From: Prorocentrum cordatum
Lineage: Eukaryota; Sar; Dinophyceae; Prorocentrales; Prorocentraceae
Assembly: GCA_963575745.1 (NCBI GenBank)
Contig: CAUYUJ010016152.1
Location: 1-64,000, forward strand
Direction of reading: 5' to 3'
DNA length: 64,000 nucleotides
The notes under the pieces were generated by a model. The model was not told the DNA's origin and made no database searches. It saw only the letters and a list, made by a program, of their open reading frames with translations. Shown here piece after piece: positions 1 to 11,299 of this stretch. Position numbers and translations under genes: made by a program. The stretch's first letter is position 1; each line of letters opens with the position of its first letter.

Positions 1-93
1 GTGGAGGAGGAGGAGGATGATGATGATGAGGAGGAGGAGGAGGAGGGGGAGGAGGGGGAGGAGGAGGAGGAGGAGGAGGAGGAGGAAGAACAC
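1..93. repeat. GAG/GAT purine microsatellite
   Basis: Nearly pure GGA/GAG/GAT triplets run from the window edge. Reading frames through it encode homopolymeric Arg or Met and are not genes. Confidence 0.95.
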
Positions 94-700
<607 letters not shown>

Positions 701-835
701 AGAAGAGGAGGAGGATGAGGAGGATGAGGAGGGGGGGGGACGGGGCGGAAGAGGAGGAGGAGGAGGAGGACGAGGAGGAGGCGGAGGAGGAGGAGGAGGA
801 GGATGAGGAGGAGGCGGCCTGGCGGAGTAAATGGA
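701..835. repeat. GAG-rich microsatellite
   Basis: GGA/GAG triplets with occasional GAC and GCG, directly continuing the AAT tract. Confidence 0.9.
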
Positions 836-1533
836 CGAGGAACGCCCCGAGGAGCCGCATTTGGGCGCTTCTGGCGCCCAGGGAGAAGACGACTGAGCAG
901 GCTATCGGGTGCCCTCCCATTGCCCGTGCCCTCATCTTCCATGAGAGGGGAGGGGGATGAGGCGGGAGGAGGAGGAGGATGGAGAAAGATGAGGGGGGGA
1001 AGGAAGAGGAGGAGGCCGAGGCGGAACAACGGGAGAGGAGGGGGGCGGGCATACGACGAGGAACTTATTGCAACACGAACTACATACAGTATATGGGGAG
1101 ATCCCGTTCGTCAGTTCTTTCGATCTCCGCGATAGTGTTTCACATGGCGTAGAACACATGGCCTTCATTTGTGGAACAGGCACCAAACGCTAAGAGGATC
1201 GAGGTGGCTGGGGACACCTGGCCATGCTTGCTGCCTCTCCTCACCTGCATACATGCGCCGCTTCTTTTGCAGGCCGTATGGCGCGCCGCGTGCGGCAGTA
1301 ACCATACGGGGGAATTTCTTTCAGTTTCCAGTTCATGGATGAACGATCTGCTACATTATCCCCCCCCCCCCAGCGTGTGTCGTCCGACTACATCGGCAGT
1401 TGTGGGGTTCTTATGGGAAGGACCGCGTTTACTTCATTATGTATGTTTACTACAGGGCTGAACATCTCTGCCCTGCAACATTTCGCCATACCCCTTGTGG
1501 GGCCTCGGCCGCTTGTTCTAAACACGGGGCAGG
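836..1533. other. Unique spacer between microsatellites
   Basis: Mixed-composition DNA with short open frames only. I recognise no protein motif, RNA gene or mobile-element end here. Confidence 0.5.
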
Positions 1534-1792
1534 GAGGAGGAAGAAGCGAAAGAGGACGAGGACGAGGACGAGGACGAGAGCGATGACGACGACGAGCATG
1601 CAGAGGAGGAGGAGGAGGAGGAATATGAGGAGGAGGAGGAAGATGATGATGAGGAGGAAGAGGATGGAGGATAATGAGGAGGAGGAGGAGGAGGATAATG
1701 AGGAGGAGGAGGAGGAGGAACAGGAGGAGGAGGAGGAGGTAGAGGAGGAGGAGGAGGACGAAAACATTAGGAGGATGAGGATGATGAGGAGG
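1534..1792. repeat. GAG/GAC microsatellite
   Basis: Purine triplet tract (GAG, GAC, GGA) that grades into the GAT tract downstream. Confidence 0.92.
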
Positions 1793-1843
1793 ACGCAAAT
1801 AATGATGCTGATGATGATGATGGTGGTGGTGGTGGTGATGATT

Positions 1844-1918
<75 letters not shown>

Positions 1919-2068
1919 GTGATGATGCTGCTGATGATGATGATGGTGATGATGATGCTGCTGATGATGATGATGAAACTGATGAAACTGATGATGATGA
2001 CGATGATGATGCTGCTGCTGATGCTGATGATGCTGATGATGATGATGGTGATGATGGTGATGATGATG

Positions 2069-2100
<32 letters not shown>

Positions 2101-2247
2101 GATGATGCTGATGATGATGCTGATGATGATGATGATGATGCCGATGATGATGCTGATGATGATGATGCTGATGCTGCTGACGATGATGATGATGATGATG
2201 AGGATGCTGATGCTGATGCTGATGCTGACGATGATGCTGATGCTGCT

Positions 2248-2302
<55 letters not shown>

Positions 2303-2324
2303 CTGATGATGATGATGATGATGC

Positions 2325-2416
<92 letters not shown>

Positions 2417-2425
2417 GTCGTTATC
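1793..2425. repeat. GAT microsatellite, about 630 bases
   Basis: Mostly GAT triplets with dispersed GCT, GGT and GAC variants. The long poly-Met, poly-Asp and poly-Ile frames are repeat artefacts. Confidence 0.95.
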
Positions 2426-2738
2426 TGAACTTTAAGCCTGAAGCAGAATGAGAGCCGCCAGATACGTTCGCCTGTTTTCCAGTTGTTGGGTTTCGCATCA
2501 GTCGACAGCATGTGTGTATCTGCCTTGTAGCCTTTCCTCTCGAGGTGTGGCCTGAGGGAGCAAACCTCGCCCAATTAGGCTTCCTCCTGGCCTGGATTGT
2601 TTTGGGCCCGACGGCTCACCAGCACCTCGTCGGCGGTGCCGTGCCACCACCCCCGCCTCCGTCGGCTGCAGAAGCCGCTCTGGAGCCTGGGGCGCCGTCG
2701 GCTGAGGACTGCGCCGCCTGGCCCCCGCCCGCTCCGCA

Positions 2739-3790
2739 GTGCGCGGAACCAGTCGTGGAGCAGCGCGCGCCCTCGCTCGAGGGGTGCGCCGCCCTGCTCG
2801 TGCAGTGCTCGGCCGAGACGCTTCGCTGTCCGAGCAGGCGACGCTCCAGCTGGTGCTCCTCTCTCTCGCGTGCCCGGTGCTCGTGGAGGGGCTCCGCTGG
2901 CTGGCGTCCAGGCTCGCGCGCTGCGGTCGGCGCCAGGCCCAGCGGCCCAGCGCGCCCGCGCCCGCGCCCGAAAGCACTCGACCAGCGCCGACTTCTCCGC
3001 CCGGAGGCGCTCGGCCGCCGCTGCAGCACCAGCCTCCAGGCGGGGGAGTCTATCGATGATTGACGGCGATGGGGTCTTCATCGAGTATGCGGTGCAGCCA
3101 CCGCTGCTGCACGGTCTTGTTGTGGTGGCTGTGTCATCGGTTCGTCCTACCAACTGCGTGGTCGTCACTCCCGACGACGACCTCTACATTGAACAGTTGG
3201 GGCCTGGCAGCACATACGTCCGCGCGTGGTATTGCCGCGTCAGTGGAAGTGGTCCCCCGCCCGCTGCTGGTGGGATGCCCGCGTACGAGTTCACAGCCCC
3301 GCTCTCGCTGGCTGACTTCGCCGCGCTGCGCCCAGCCGCCATTCGGATGGTTGCCGAGCACGACGCAGCGCTCATCGCCGCGGGGGTCGGGCATGCCGTC
3401 GTCCCTGCCGCAGCCGCTGCCGGCCCTGGCCCCGCCGCGGCCGCGCCAGCTGCCCCGCCGCGTGGTTCTGCCGCCGCGGGCGGCGCTGCGGGCCTCGCGA
3501 CGGCTCGGCTGGGCCTGGGGGGCTGGCGGGCCCCGCGCCGGCCGTTGGCCCTTCCGCGGCGGCGGTCGCCACCGCAGCTGGGGCCCCTCTAGCGGCGGGG
3601 GCCGTCGCTCCTGGGGCCGCTGCCGCCGCCGGCGCCGCTGCTGGGCACGGAGGCCTTGGCGCTTGGTCGCTGGCCTTGGCCCTGCGCGGACCACCGCCGG
3701 GGACGACTCTTGCACTTTGCCTGTCGCCTACGACATGGAAAGCAAGCGCCACAAGGAGTTCCGCGACGTGGTCAAGGAGATGCGCTAGCA
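2739..3790 (+). pseudogene. N-terminal part of retroelement protein, frameshifted
   Basis: One frame near 2820-2900 encodes a hydrophobic stretch (LVLLSLACPVLVEGL) suitable as a membrane segment. Another frame from about 3057 encodes DGDGVFIEYAV, then VVVTPDDDLYIEQLGPG, then an Ala/Pro/Gly-rich low-complexity tail to about 3600. The two pieces lie in different frames, so at least one indel separates them. The function of this N-terminal region is unknown. Confidence 0.45.
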
Positions 3791-4245
3791 GGCCTGGCCT
3801 GACGGGGTCGTGCCAGGCTCTTGCGCAGTCTTCTGGTGCTCGAACTTCATGCTGGAGAACGGCGGTTCGGCAGTGGGACACCACGTCGCGTTCCGCTCTG
3901 CCTGCAGCCTCGGACTCGACGACCCAGCCATGCTGTTCCACTCGGAGCTGTCGAAGTCCCTCCAGACGGCGATGTGCGACGACCAGGCCAGCAACCTCGC
4001 CTTGATGGAGGTCATCTGCCGCCGGCTCCAGTTCTGCGAGGAGAAGCTCAAGGGCCGCATCCTCGGCGCGACAGGGTCTGGCCACCATGAACACGACGAG
4101 AGCTGGTTCTTCACGGGCCTGCAGAACACCCGAGGCGCCAAGGCGCGCCCCGCCCTCTCGAAGTGGGTCGCCGAGCAGGTGGCCACTGAGACTGCAGCAC
4201 TTAGGCTGACCGCCCGGCCGCCTCGATTGATCAAGGCTGCTGCTT
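3730..4245 (+). pseudogene. Gag-like domain of decayed retroelement
   Basis: A frame ending at 3788 carries YDMESKRHKEFRDVVKEMR. After a stop and frame change, the frame from 3810 carries PGSCAVFWCSNFMLENGG, then FCEEKLKGRILG and a segment ending SKWVAEQVATET. These read as a charged, mostly helical domain between the N-terminal region and the RT. The frame change at about 3788-3810 and the loss of a clear continuation after 4210 make this a pseudogene. No nucleocapsid zinc knuckle is visible. Confidence 0.5.
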
Positions 4246-5140
4246 GCGCCATGGCCGCGCTCGGGGGCTCGCGACGCAGGCCCCTTGCTCCTGGCCGATG
4301 TCGGCCAGTCGCCGGAGAGACAGTTTCCCTTTCTCGTTGCTCGAGGTGCCCGCCAGGCTCCCAGGCGGCTCGCGAGCTGTTCTGCGACGTCGGCAGCGGC
4401 TTCGGCACAGTGCGGAGCTGGCGAACGGCGCGATCGCCTCCCTCAACTTGCTGGCTGGCCGCCCACGCAGCGGGCCCGCTCAGATTGACGCGGCCGCCCA
4501 GGCGCCCGCCAAGGAGATCGTCGTGGACCATTGCGTTGCGCTGGGCCCCCCGCCCCAGGACGTCGGCACCCGCGGGGGCCTCCGCGAGCTCCGCGGGAAC
4601 GCCGTCGCGCGTTGCGGCTCCTCCCCGGTCGCGCCCTGCAGCTGGGGCCTCGTCTCCCGGCCCGTGGCGAGCGCCGCTCCTGTTTCGCTGTCAGCCGCGT
4701 TCGCCCCGGCGCACCACTCATGGTCGCGGGATCTATTGGCCAACTCGCATCGTAGTACTGATGGCGCTGACAGCTTGCGAAGGGAGTCGGGATTGGCGCG
4801 CCCGTGCTCCGACCCCGCATTCCGCGCCCCCTCGCGCTACTCTGGCTTCGTGGAGCAGCTGCGCTCCCGCGGCATGGCGCGCTTCGCCGCAGCCTCCGGT
4901 CGGCCGCCGTCGCTCGGCGTCTTCGCGGCGGCCAAAGAAGGGCGGCGCCCAGAGGATCATCTTGAACGCTCGGTGGGCGATCCTGTTTTTTTTTGCCGCC
5001 GCTCCGCGCGCGGCCTCCCGCGGCGGCCGCCTTCGGCCAGCTCGCGACCGCCGAGTGCGGCGTCTGCTACGTCTACGTGGGCGACATCCAGAATGCGTTC
5101 TGCGCCATCGCGATGCCCGATGCGATGGGCGACGCCATCA
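4246..5140 (+). pseudogene. Reverse transcriptase N-terminal fragment
   Basis: Frame 2 from about 4310 encodes VPARLPGGSRAVLRRR and ELANGAIASLNLLAGRP, then YSGFVEQLRSRGMARF near 4840. A second frame near 4935 has GGAQRIILNARWA, which fits the RT fingers. A third frame at about 5070-5120 has CYVYVGDIQNAFCAI, which fits RT motif A with its catalytic Asp. Three frames in 300 bases show multiple indels. Motif C and everything after it are absent. Confidence 0.5.
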
Positions 5141-5317
5141 GGCCAGCCCCCGCGCGGGCCGAGGCGAGTGCATCCCGCGCCAGGACGGCTCCAGAGGGTG
5201 CCGGGCCTGCGCGGGCGAGTGGCTTGAGCTCGTGAGCAAGAGTGGTTTCTCGGGGAGAACGGTGCAGGCAAACTCTAGAAACCTATTCTCGCCGAGCACA
5301 ACTAGCCGCCTGAGCGC

Positions 5318-5402
5318 GGAATCATCATCTTCTTCATCGCCATGGTCATCATCATCAACATCATCATCATTATCGTCGTCATCATCTCATCATCAGTTTC
5401 GT
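5318..5402. repeat. Degenerate TCA microsatellite
   Basis: TCA/TCG/TCT triplets immediately downstream of the truncated RT; the truncation point and the repeat nearly coincide. Confidence 0.8.
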
Positions 5403-5430
5403 CATCTTCAAGAATTATCATTTTTTCAGA

Positions 5431-5870
5431 TGAAATCGCATGGATTTTCTAAGACATCGTGGCTCCCGAGGGATCGTATGGATGGCCATCGGAGTCCCAT
5501 GGATTTCCTAAGGGTTCTCATGGCTTTCCGTAGGAATACAATACATATTTCGCGGAGTCCCTATGGGCATCTTCAGGAACCCTAAGAAATGCAAGGTGGT
5601 TCTTATAAACTTCTTCAGGGATTCCATTGATTTCCTGGGGAATTCGATGGGTTGCCGCAGGAATCCGATGGGTCTCCGAAGGAGCCGTGTGGATTCCCTT
5701 AATATTCTCACGGATTCCCCAAGGAACCTTTTGAATGTCCAACGGAATCTTGTGGCTTTCCAAAGGAACCCTCTAGATTGCCATCGGGATCCTATGGGTT
5801 TCTCGCAAAATCTCATGGGTTTCCCCGGGCGCATTATTCCCCGCATGTTTCGTGAGGTTTTGGATTTATT
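5431..5870. repeat. Degenerate GGATTTCC-type short repeat
   Basis: Variants of GGATTTCC, AGGAATCC and ATGGGTTTCC recur roughly every 25-35 bases. No frame carries a recognisable domain. Confidence 0.6.
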
Positions 5871-5939
5871 CCCGCCCGCGTCGCACCCGCGTCTTCTTCG
5901 CGCCCCCCATCCCCCCTGCCCCCCCTGCTCCTCTTCCGT

Positions 5940-6370
5940 TCTGGCTCGGCACTTCCTCGACGCCGCAAGGGGCGCGTTAGGGGTGGCCCCCCTCTCCGTT
6001 GCAGGCTTGCAGGGCGTGGCAGGCGCTGCAGTTCCTCGACGCCGCAGGGGGTGCGCTGGGGGTGGCCCCCCTATCCGTCGCAGGCGCGCAGGGCGCGGCA
6101 GGCGCGGCATTTCCTCGACGCCGCAGGGGGCGCGCTCGGGGTGGCCCCCCTTGTCCGCTGCAGGCATGCAGGGCGTGGCAGGCTTGGCGCCTCCTCGACG
6201 CCGCAGGGGGCGCGCTGGGGGAGGCCCCCCCGACCGTCGCAGGCTCGCAGGGCGTGGCAGGCGTGGCATTTCCTCGACGCCGCAGGGATTAAATCGTACA
6301 TGGTTTCCGTCGTCGCCGTGGAGGTCCCCGATCTGGACTCCGCGCGGCGTTATCTCGACGCTAGAGGGGG
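5940..6370. repeat. 79-bp tandem repeat, five to six copies
   Basis: The sequence TCCTCGACGCCGCAGG recurs at 5954, 6033, 6112, 6192 and 6271, with a diverged copy at about 6350, giving a 79-80 bp period. Each unit contains a GTGGCCCCCC block and a GCAGGGCGTGGCAGGC block. The period is not a multiple of three, so frames do not persist. It is embedded between two stretches of the GGATTTCC-type repeat. Confidence 0.85.
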
Positions 6371-6539
6371 TGCGCAGGGGGGTCGGTTTCCCAGGGCCTG
6401 TGGGCCCCCTCAGGGCACTCAGGCGCCCGAGGCTTGGCCGGCGCCGCCGGCGGCGTCGGCAAGGACGCGGCCGCCTGCATCGTGCTTGCAAGTTCCACGT
6501 CAGCTATCATCGCGCCAGACCTATCATAAGTATGCGGGT

Positions 6540-7050
6540 TTCTTTGGTCGCGTAATTGATTTCTTAGGGAAGTCAGTGGGTGTCCTTGGTTTCCGATCGA
6601 TTTCTTTGGGATTCTCAAGGATTATCATAGGATTCTTATGGATGTCCCAATGCATCCCACCGATTTCCGAAGGAACCCGTTGGATGTCCAGAGGAATCCG
6701 TTGGATTTTCTACGGGGTCCCATGGATGTCCTGAGGACTCCGTTGTATTTCCATGCGATTCCGATGCATTTCCAAAGGAAACCAATGGATTTCGTACGGG
6801 ATTCAGTAGATGTCCACATGCTTCCAGTGGATATCCGAGGGGATCCTATGGGTCCCCATTGGGATTTATGAAGTTTCCGAAGATACCGATCGATTTCCTT
6901 CGGATTCATTGATTTCTTAAGAAATCCAATGGGTTTCCATTGGCTTGCTCTTGGCCCACGAAGAATTCGCATGGAGTGCCGCAGGAATCCCATGGATATC
7001 CGGAGGATTCGCATGGATTTCGGGAGGACTCCTACGGATCATGCTTCTAA
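6540..7050. repeat. Second field of GGATTTCC-type short repeat
   Basis: Same degenerate motif family as at 5431-5870, resuming after the 79-bp array, as if the array arose inside one longer field. Confidence 0.55.
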
Positions 7051-7060
7051 GCGTTCAGGA

Positions 7061-8042
7061 TCATCCTGGGAAACCGCCGTTACAAAATTGCATCATCGCA
7101 TCTCCACGGCTCGCGGCGGTGGAAACCAGCCGCTCAGACAGAGAGCGGGGCGAGGACATGGCGCGAATCTGGCGGCGAGAGCCCGGCAAAGCGGCCATCG
7201 GTTTGCCGTTGCGCGACTCCGACCCTGCCGGATCCGAGACGTTCGTGGAGGCGCGCGCAACGAATGGACAGGCGACCGTCGCCATGGCCAGACAGGGCCA
7301 TCATGCCGCGGAGCCCGACGCCAGCGAGCCGGAGACCTCAAGGGCAACCTTGGACTTGCTGGTGCTGCTCGATGCTTAGCTAGACGCGTGGCCGAACGAG
7401 TTGATGAAACATCGGCCTCCAGAGCGCGATGGCCCTCTTGCAGCGGGCCGCGCCAGAAGGCGCGGAGTTCGGCGCGCGGCAAGCCATCGACTGCTTCGAC
7501 GGAGCATGGGTGGGCAAGATGCCACATCAGTGTCTCTCGAAGAAGGTTTTTTAGATGCACCGCGCTGTGGATCAGAAGGGCGCCCGCATCCGAGGTCGCG
7601 ACGCGTCCATCAGTATGCGGTCCAGGTACGCGGACGTCGGAGACTGCCTGGGCGGCGCCCTCGCCGCCGCTGGCCATTGATTATCTGGGGAGCTTATCGA
7701 ATTCAGCGCGCGCCTCCCCTATGCCCCTCTTCGCGCGCTCACCCCTCGCGCCCGACGGAAGATACGCTCGTTCGCGATGACGGTGGCAGCGCTGGCGCCG
7801 AGAGGGGCACGCGCAGGCGACGCAGGACTTCTCAGCCGCGCACCGCAAAAAACACGAGCAATCGCGCGAGGGACATCGACGGCAGCACGGGCAAACGAGC
7901 GCGCCCCGCTGCATTCGCGCCCTCCGGGGCGCCGCTGACCCCGCGCTGGACATTTCACCCGGCCGCGCCGGGGGCCGCGCCTAACCCCCGCCCGCCCGCA
8001 TGCGTCCCTCCCCGGACCCCCGACCCGAGCACCGCGAGGCCG
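7061..8042. other. GC-rich segment upstream of the LINE endonuclease
   Basis: Open plus-strand frames are present, but I see no family motif. By position it could be the 5' region of the LINE that follows. Confidence 0.3.
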
Positions 8043-8054
8043 TATTCGGGCGAC

Positions 8055-8830
8055 TGCGGGGGCTGCTCGTGGAATTGCGAGGGCTTGATGGCATCCCAAA
8101 CCAATGGGCAAGCAGCCATCTGCAGCCGCGTGGCCCAGCTTATGGCATCGCGCGACATCGGCATTTTCGTTGATGCGCACGGCGCCAAGGGCAAGGAAAA
8201 GGCTATCGTTCTGCCCACTGGTTGCGCGGCCCGCTGGCCCCGCTTCTCAGGCAGCAGGGCCGGGGGTGGGCTTTGTGCCCGGGGCGGCATTTTTCGACCA
8301 GTTTGCCGCGGTCCAGGATGGGCATTTCGAAGAGCTGGAGCCTGGCCGCGTCGTTCGACTCCGCCTGTGCGGGCCCGGCGGCGCCTCGACACATGGCCGG
8401 GTTATCTCGCTGCGGGCGAGGGGGGCGCTCTCGATCGGCAAGCTCGCGATCTTTCGCGCAGCTTGATCCGGCATCGCGTGGCCCCGCAGAACACCGCCTA
8501 TTCCATGCTCGCAATGATTGGAATGCTGTGTTCCATTCACATAACCGCTGGTGCTGTGCTGGAAAGTGTCGGAGCGGGAAAACGGACGATCAATGGTCCG
8601 CGGTGGCAGCAGACGCAGCGGTTCCACCGAAGGGCCTCCATGGACTTTTATCCGGAGGGGCGAGCGCATTTCCCGAGGATTGCGACGTCGCGCGTTGAGC
8701 GGGTGCATATCAACCGCCGCCCTTCGGGGCAGTTGGATCGCAAGTTCGGCTGCAGCGCGTTATCTCGAGAACCCGGCCTCTCGTTGCATGCGCCGCTGTC
8801 ATTCTTCCGAGCGAAGCCTAGACGCCGCGA
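8055..8830 (+). pseudogene. AP-type endonuclease of LINE, broken
   Basis: The domain opens with CSWNCEGLMA at about 8064, matching the W-N-x-x-G-L start of the exonuclease-endonuclease-phosphatase fold. It continues with RDIGIFVDAHGAKGK, where the usual Glu-x-His appears as Asp-Ala-His. The frame then shifts near 8250 to one reading AAFFDQFAAV and EPGRVVRLRLCGPGG. The C-terminal part (8680-8820) returns to the first frame with SRVERVHINR and LSLHAPLSFF, corresponding to the family's S-R-x-D and SDH-type motifs. It would nick target DNA for target-primed reverse transcription; here it is not functional. Confidence 0.6.
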
Positions 8831-9188
8831 GGGCGCCTTCAGCCGCGCGATTGACGACGGCGCCGACCACGACGACGAGCGCGGCAGCGCGCCCCAGCAC
8901 AGACCCTTCAAAATATCCAGCTGCGCGGTCAACCGCCCTGACTGGCCAAGACGGGTTGCTGCCGCATTGGGGTGCTTGTCTCATAATGCATATGACGTCG
9001 ATGGCCTAATCCGCAGGCCGGTGCTCGTCGAGTGGGCCATGCGCGCCGTCTCAGCGAACGTGTCCAGGGAGGGCATGTACGCCGCTGCCGCCACGAATGA
9101 CGAGAAGCTCGGTTGCGCCCGCGGATTCGCCAGAGCGGCCCAGGCGGTCAACTTGGCCGAAATGTATCGGATGTATCTGAATATCTAA

Positions 9189-10300
9189 GTATCGGGGTGT
9201 TCGTGGACCCCAAAAGCCATCTGCGTGCTTCCCATGGATTTCGATCATCTCGTGACCGCGCCGTTGCCCCGCCCGCGTTGGCCGCGCGAGGGGGCGACTC
9301 TAGCCGCAAGAACACCATTCTGAATAACAGCTCCCTCCACGTGCTGAAGCGCGTCGCCCAGGGGGCGCGCGCTACCGTCAAGTCCGTCGAGACCTCGACG
9401 GGTAGTTATGCGACGAATCCCGCGCCCATTACGATGGAGCTTGGGGCCCACTGGGCCCGAACTTTCAAGAGGGGGCCAATCGACCGCCATCTGCTTGCGG
9501 GGCGGCCGCGGGAGACGCTGCCGCCGCCCTGGCTATCGCCGGCAACGGAGGGCCCAGACCGCCGGCGGCTACGAGCACAAGCTCGCGCGGGCGCATTCCT
9601 GGCGAGCGGCCCGCGCAGCTGGGCGACGCCGCGGGGGGCTCCTATACCTGCGGCCGACTGCGCTGGCGCATCCGCACGTAGGGCGGGGCGCGCCATTCGC
9701 TGCAGCGGCGCCAGGTCCGGGCGGCGCCCAGTTCGAGGTTTGGCGAGCACTCGGCCCCGCGGGGCCCCCATCCCGCGAGACGTGGCGCGACGATGTTTCG
9801 GGGGGGCACGAGGCGCAGAAGAGCTGCCGGCGGTCATTTCGACGAGGCCATGGGCTACCCGCGCCGTTGCAACGATTGTGTTCTCGTATGCTTGGCCAAG
9901 AACAGGAGGGTTCAGATTTGTTTTTTGTTTGTTTCTGATTATTGGCATTATTATTTTTCTTTCTGGGGGGGTCCAGGGGGCCCCCCCAGGGGCTTCGCGC
10001 CCCGTGTTTCGACGGGTTCCAGGGCCCCTGGGGGCCCCTCTCGAAAACCTTTTGTTTCGAGCAACTGAATTGAGCCCCCCCCGGAAGAACGCGCGAGCGT
10101 CGCGTCGGGCGGCGTCCAGGCACGCGCGCCGGCCGACGCCCGCCCGCTGAGCGTCGTCGACGCGGGCAACTTCATTATCGCCAGTGGGCGCGCAATCGCT
10201 GGGAAGAGCAGTTGGCAAAATTGATCCTACCTAGTCAACTGGGTTTCTTGCTTGTCTGGTCCATCTTGGCGAGTCAGTTTGACGCGGGCACCGCGAGAAT
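9189..10300. other. LINE inter-domain region with GC-rich palindromes
   Basis: This lies between the endonuclease and RT remnants. Frames are open in places but carry no motif I recognise. At 9965-10045 runs of G and C (for example CCAGGGGGCCCCCCCAGGGG) could form a stable stem. Confidence 0.35.
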
Positions 10301-10319
10301 GATTGCGTCTCTAAGCCGC

Positions 10320-11090
10320 GAGCACGGGGCCTGATTGCTCATGGACTTCGCCCCGGCATTTCCGTCGATCTCCGAAGAGTTCAGGTTCGCCGCGCTTTCC
10401 GCGATCGGCGCGCCGAATCAGGCGATGGGCTCATTGAGAGCTTTCCATCCAGATTCGCACTGTCGCGTCTGGCGCGGTGCCGGGGAGTCTGCGGGGCCCT
10501 TGTTTGAATCCGGAGATCGCCGGGGCTGTCCGCTCTCCCCAGCTATCTGCGGCGCGGTCGCCGAAATTATGATGGGCCGCGTTGAGATGGAACCGCCCAG
10601 ACACCGTGGTCAGGGCATGCGCTGATGACGCTGCGCTCGCCTGGCTGGATTTTTGGCTGTGCGCGTTGCGTATTCGAGGAATTCGGAGTTATGTTTGGGT
10701 TGCATCTGAATTCGCACCAATGCGTTGCGATGCCGATGGGCGCGGGGGCGCTGGAGCTGTTCAGCTGGCGTGAAGACAGGGAGGTGCTCGGGAAGTCTCA
10801 TATGCCTGTCGCGGATTGCTGCGAATATCTCGGCTTCTTCCTAGACCCCGGTAAAAGACGTCTTGGCTCGACCCCGCCAGGAAGTATTGTGGCGCTGCGG
10901 GGATTTGGCGGACCATGGCATCGGCGTGTACTACTCGCAGTGTCCACATTGGATTGCATCGGCCAGATATTGTCCCCGCTGAGATCTTGGCCATGGGAGA
11001 GGCGGGCCTCAACTTGATCCTCGTGGGCCCACATGGTCGGGCATCGCCAGGTGATTTTCGGAGGCTGAAGGAACATTATCAACGCGTCTC
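10320..11090 (+). pseudogene. LINE reverse transcriptase remnant
   Basis: Motif A reads LLMDFAPAFPSIS with its Asp codon at 10344. Motif B reads RRGCPLSP at 10515-10538 in the same frame. Motif C reads ACADDAAL at about 10615-10638 but in another frame. Motif D (EFGVMFGLHLNSHQC) and the YLGFFLDPG turn lie in a third frame. A downstream segment with LDCIGQILSPL and LNLILVGPHG resembles the post-RT region of LINE ORF2. Two frame changes between motifs B and D mean it is dead. Confidence 0.7.
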
Positions 11091-11299
11091 ACGCGGCAGC
11101 CCTCGTCGCGGAGCCCAGGCATCCAAACTCTGGGCGCGCCCCTGGAGCCCAGCGCGCGGGGCGCGACATGGCGAGCAGGGCGCGGGAATCTCAGAGGAGC
11201 TCTGCGGGGCCCATGGCAGCTGCATAACCGGATGCGATGGGGGGGCTGGTACTCCAGGGTATTCGCGATCACCCTCGATAGCGCTTGGCGAGGGTTCAG
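11091..11299. other. Junction between LINE remnant and Pro-rich repeat field
   Basis: No motif recognised; probably the decayed 3' part of the LINE. Confidence 0.3.

Larger units (their letters stand above)
2500..5240 (+). mobile_element. Decayed retroelement with gag-like and RT start
   Basis: Protein-level remnants follow one order on the plus strand: a hydrophobic segment, an acidic domain with the motif VVVTPDDDLYIEQL, a gag-like domain, and the first part of a reverse transcriptase up to motif A. The frame changes several times between them, so no intact protein remains. The RT stops shortly after motif A (about 5140) and gives way to a TCA repeat, so the element is 3' truncated. The order resembles a family I recognise from dinoflagellate predicted proteins; that assignment is from memory and not from a search. 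Confidence 0.6.
8043..11090 (+). mobile_element. LINE-type non-LTR retrotransposon remnant
   Basis: An AP-type endonuclease precedes an RT on the same strand with about 1.5 kb between them, the order usual for LINE ORF2. After the RT the frames continue with a connector-like segment (about 10890-11080). Each domain is split over two or three frames. No 3' poly(A) or target-site duplication could be identified. Confidence 0.65.
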
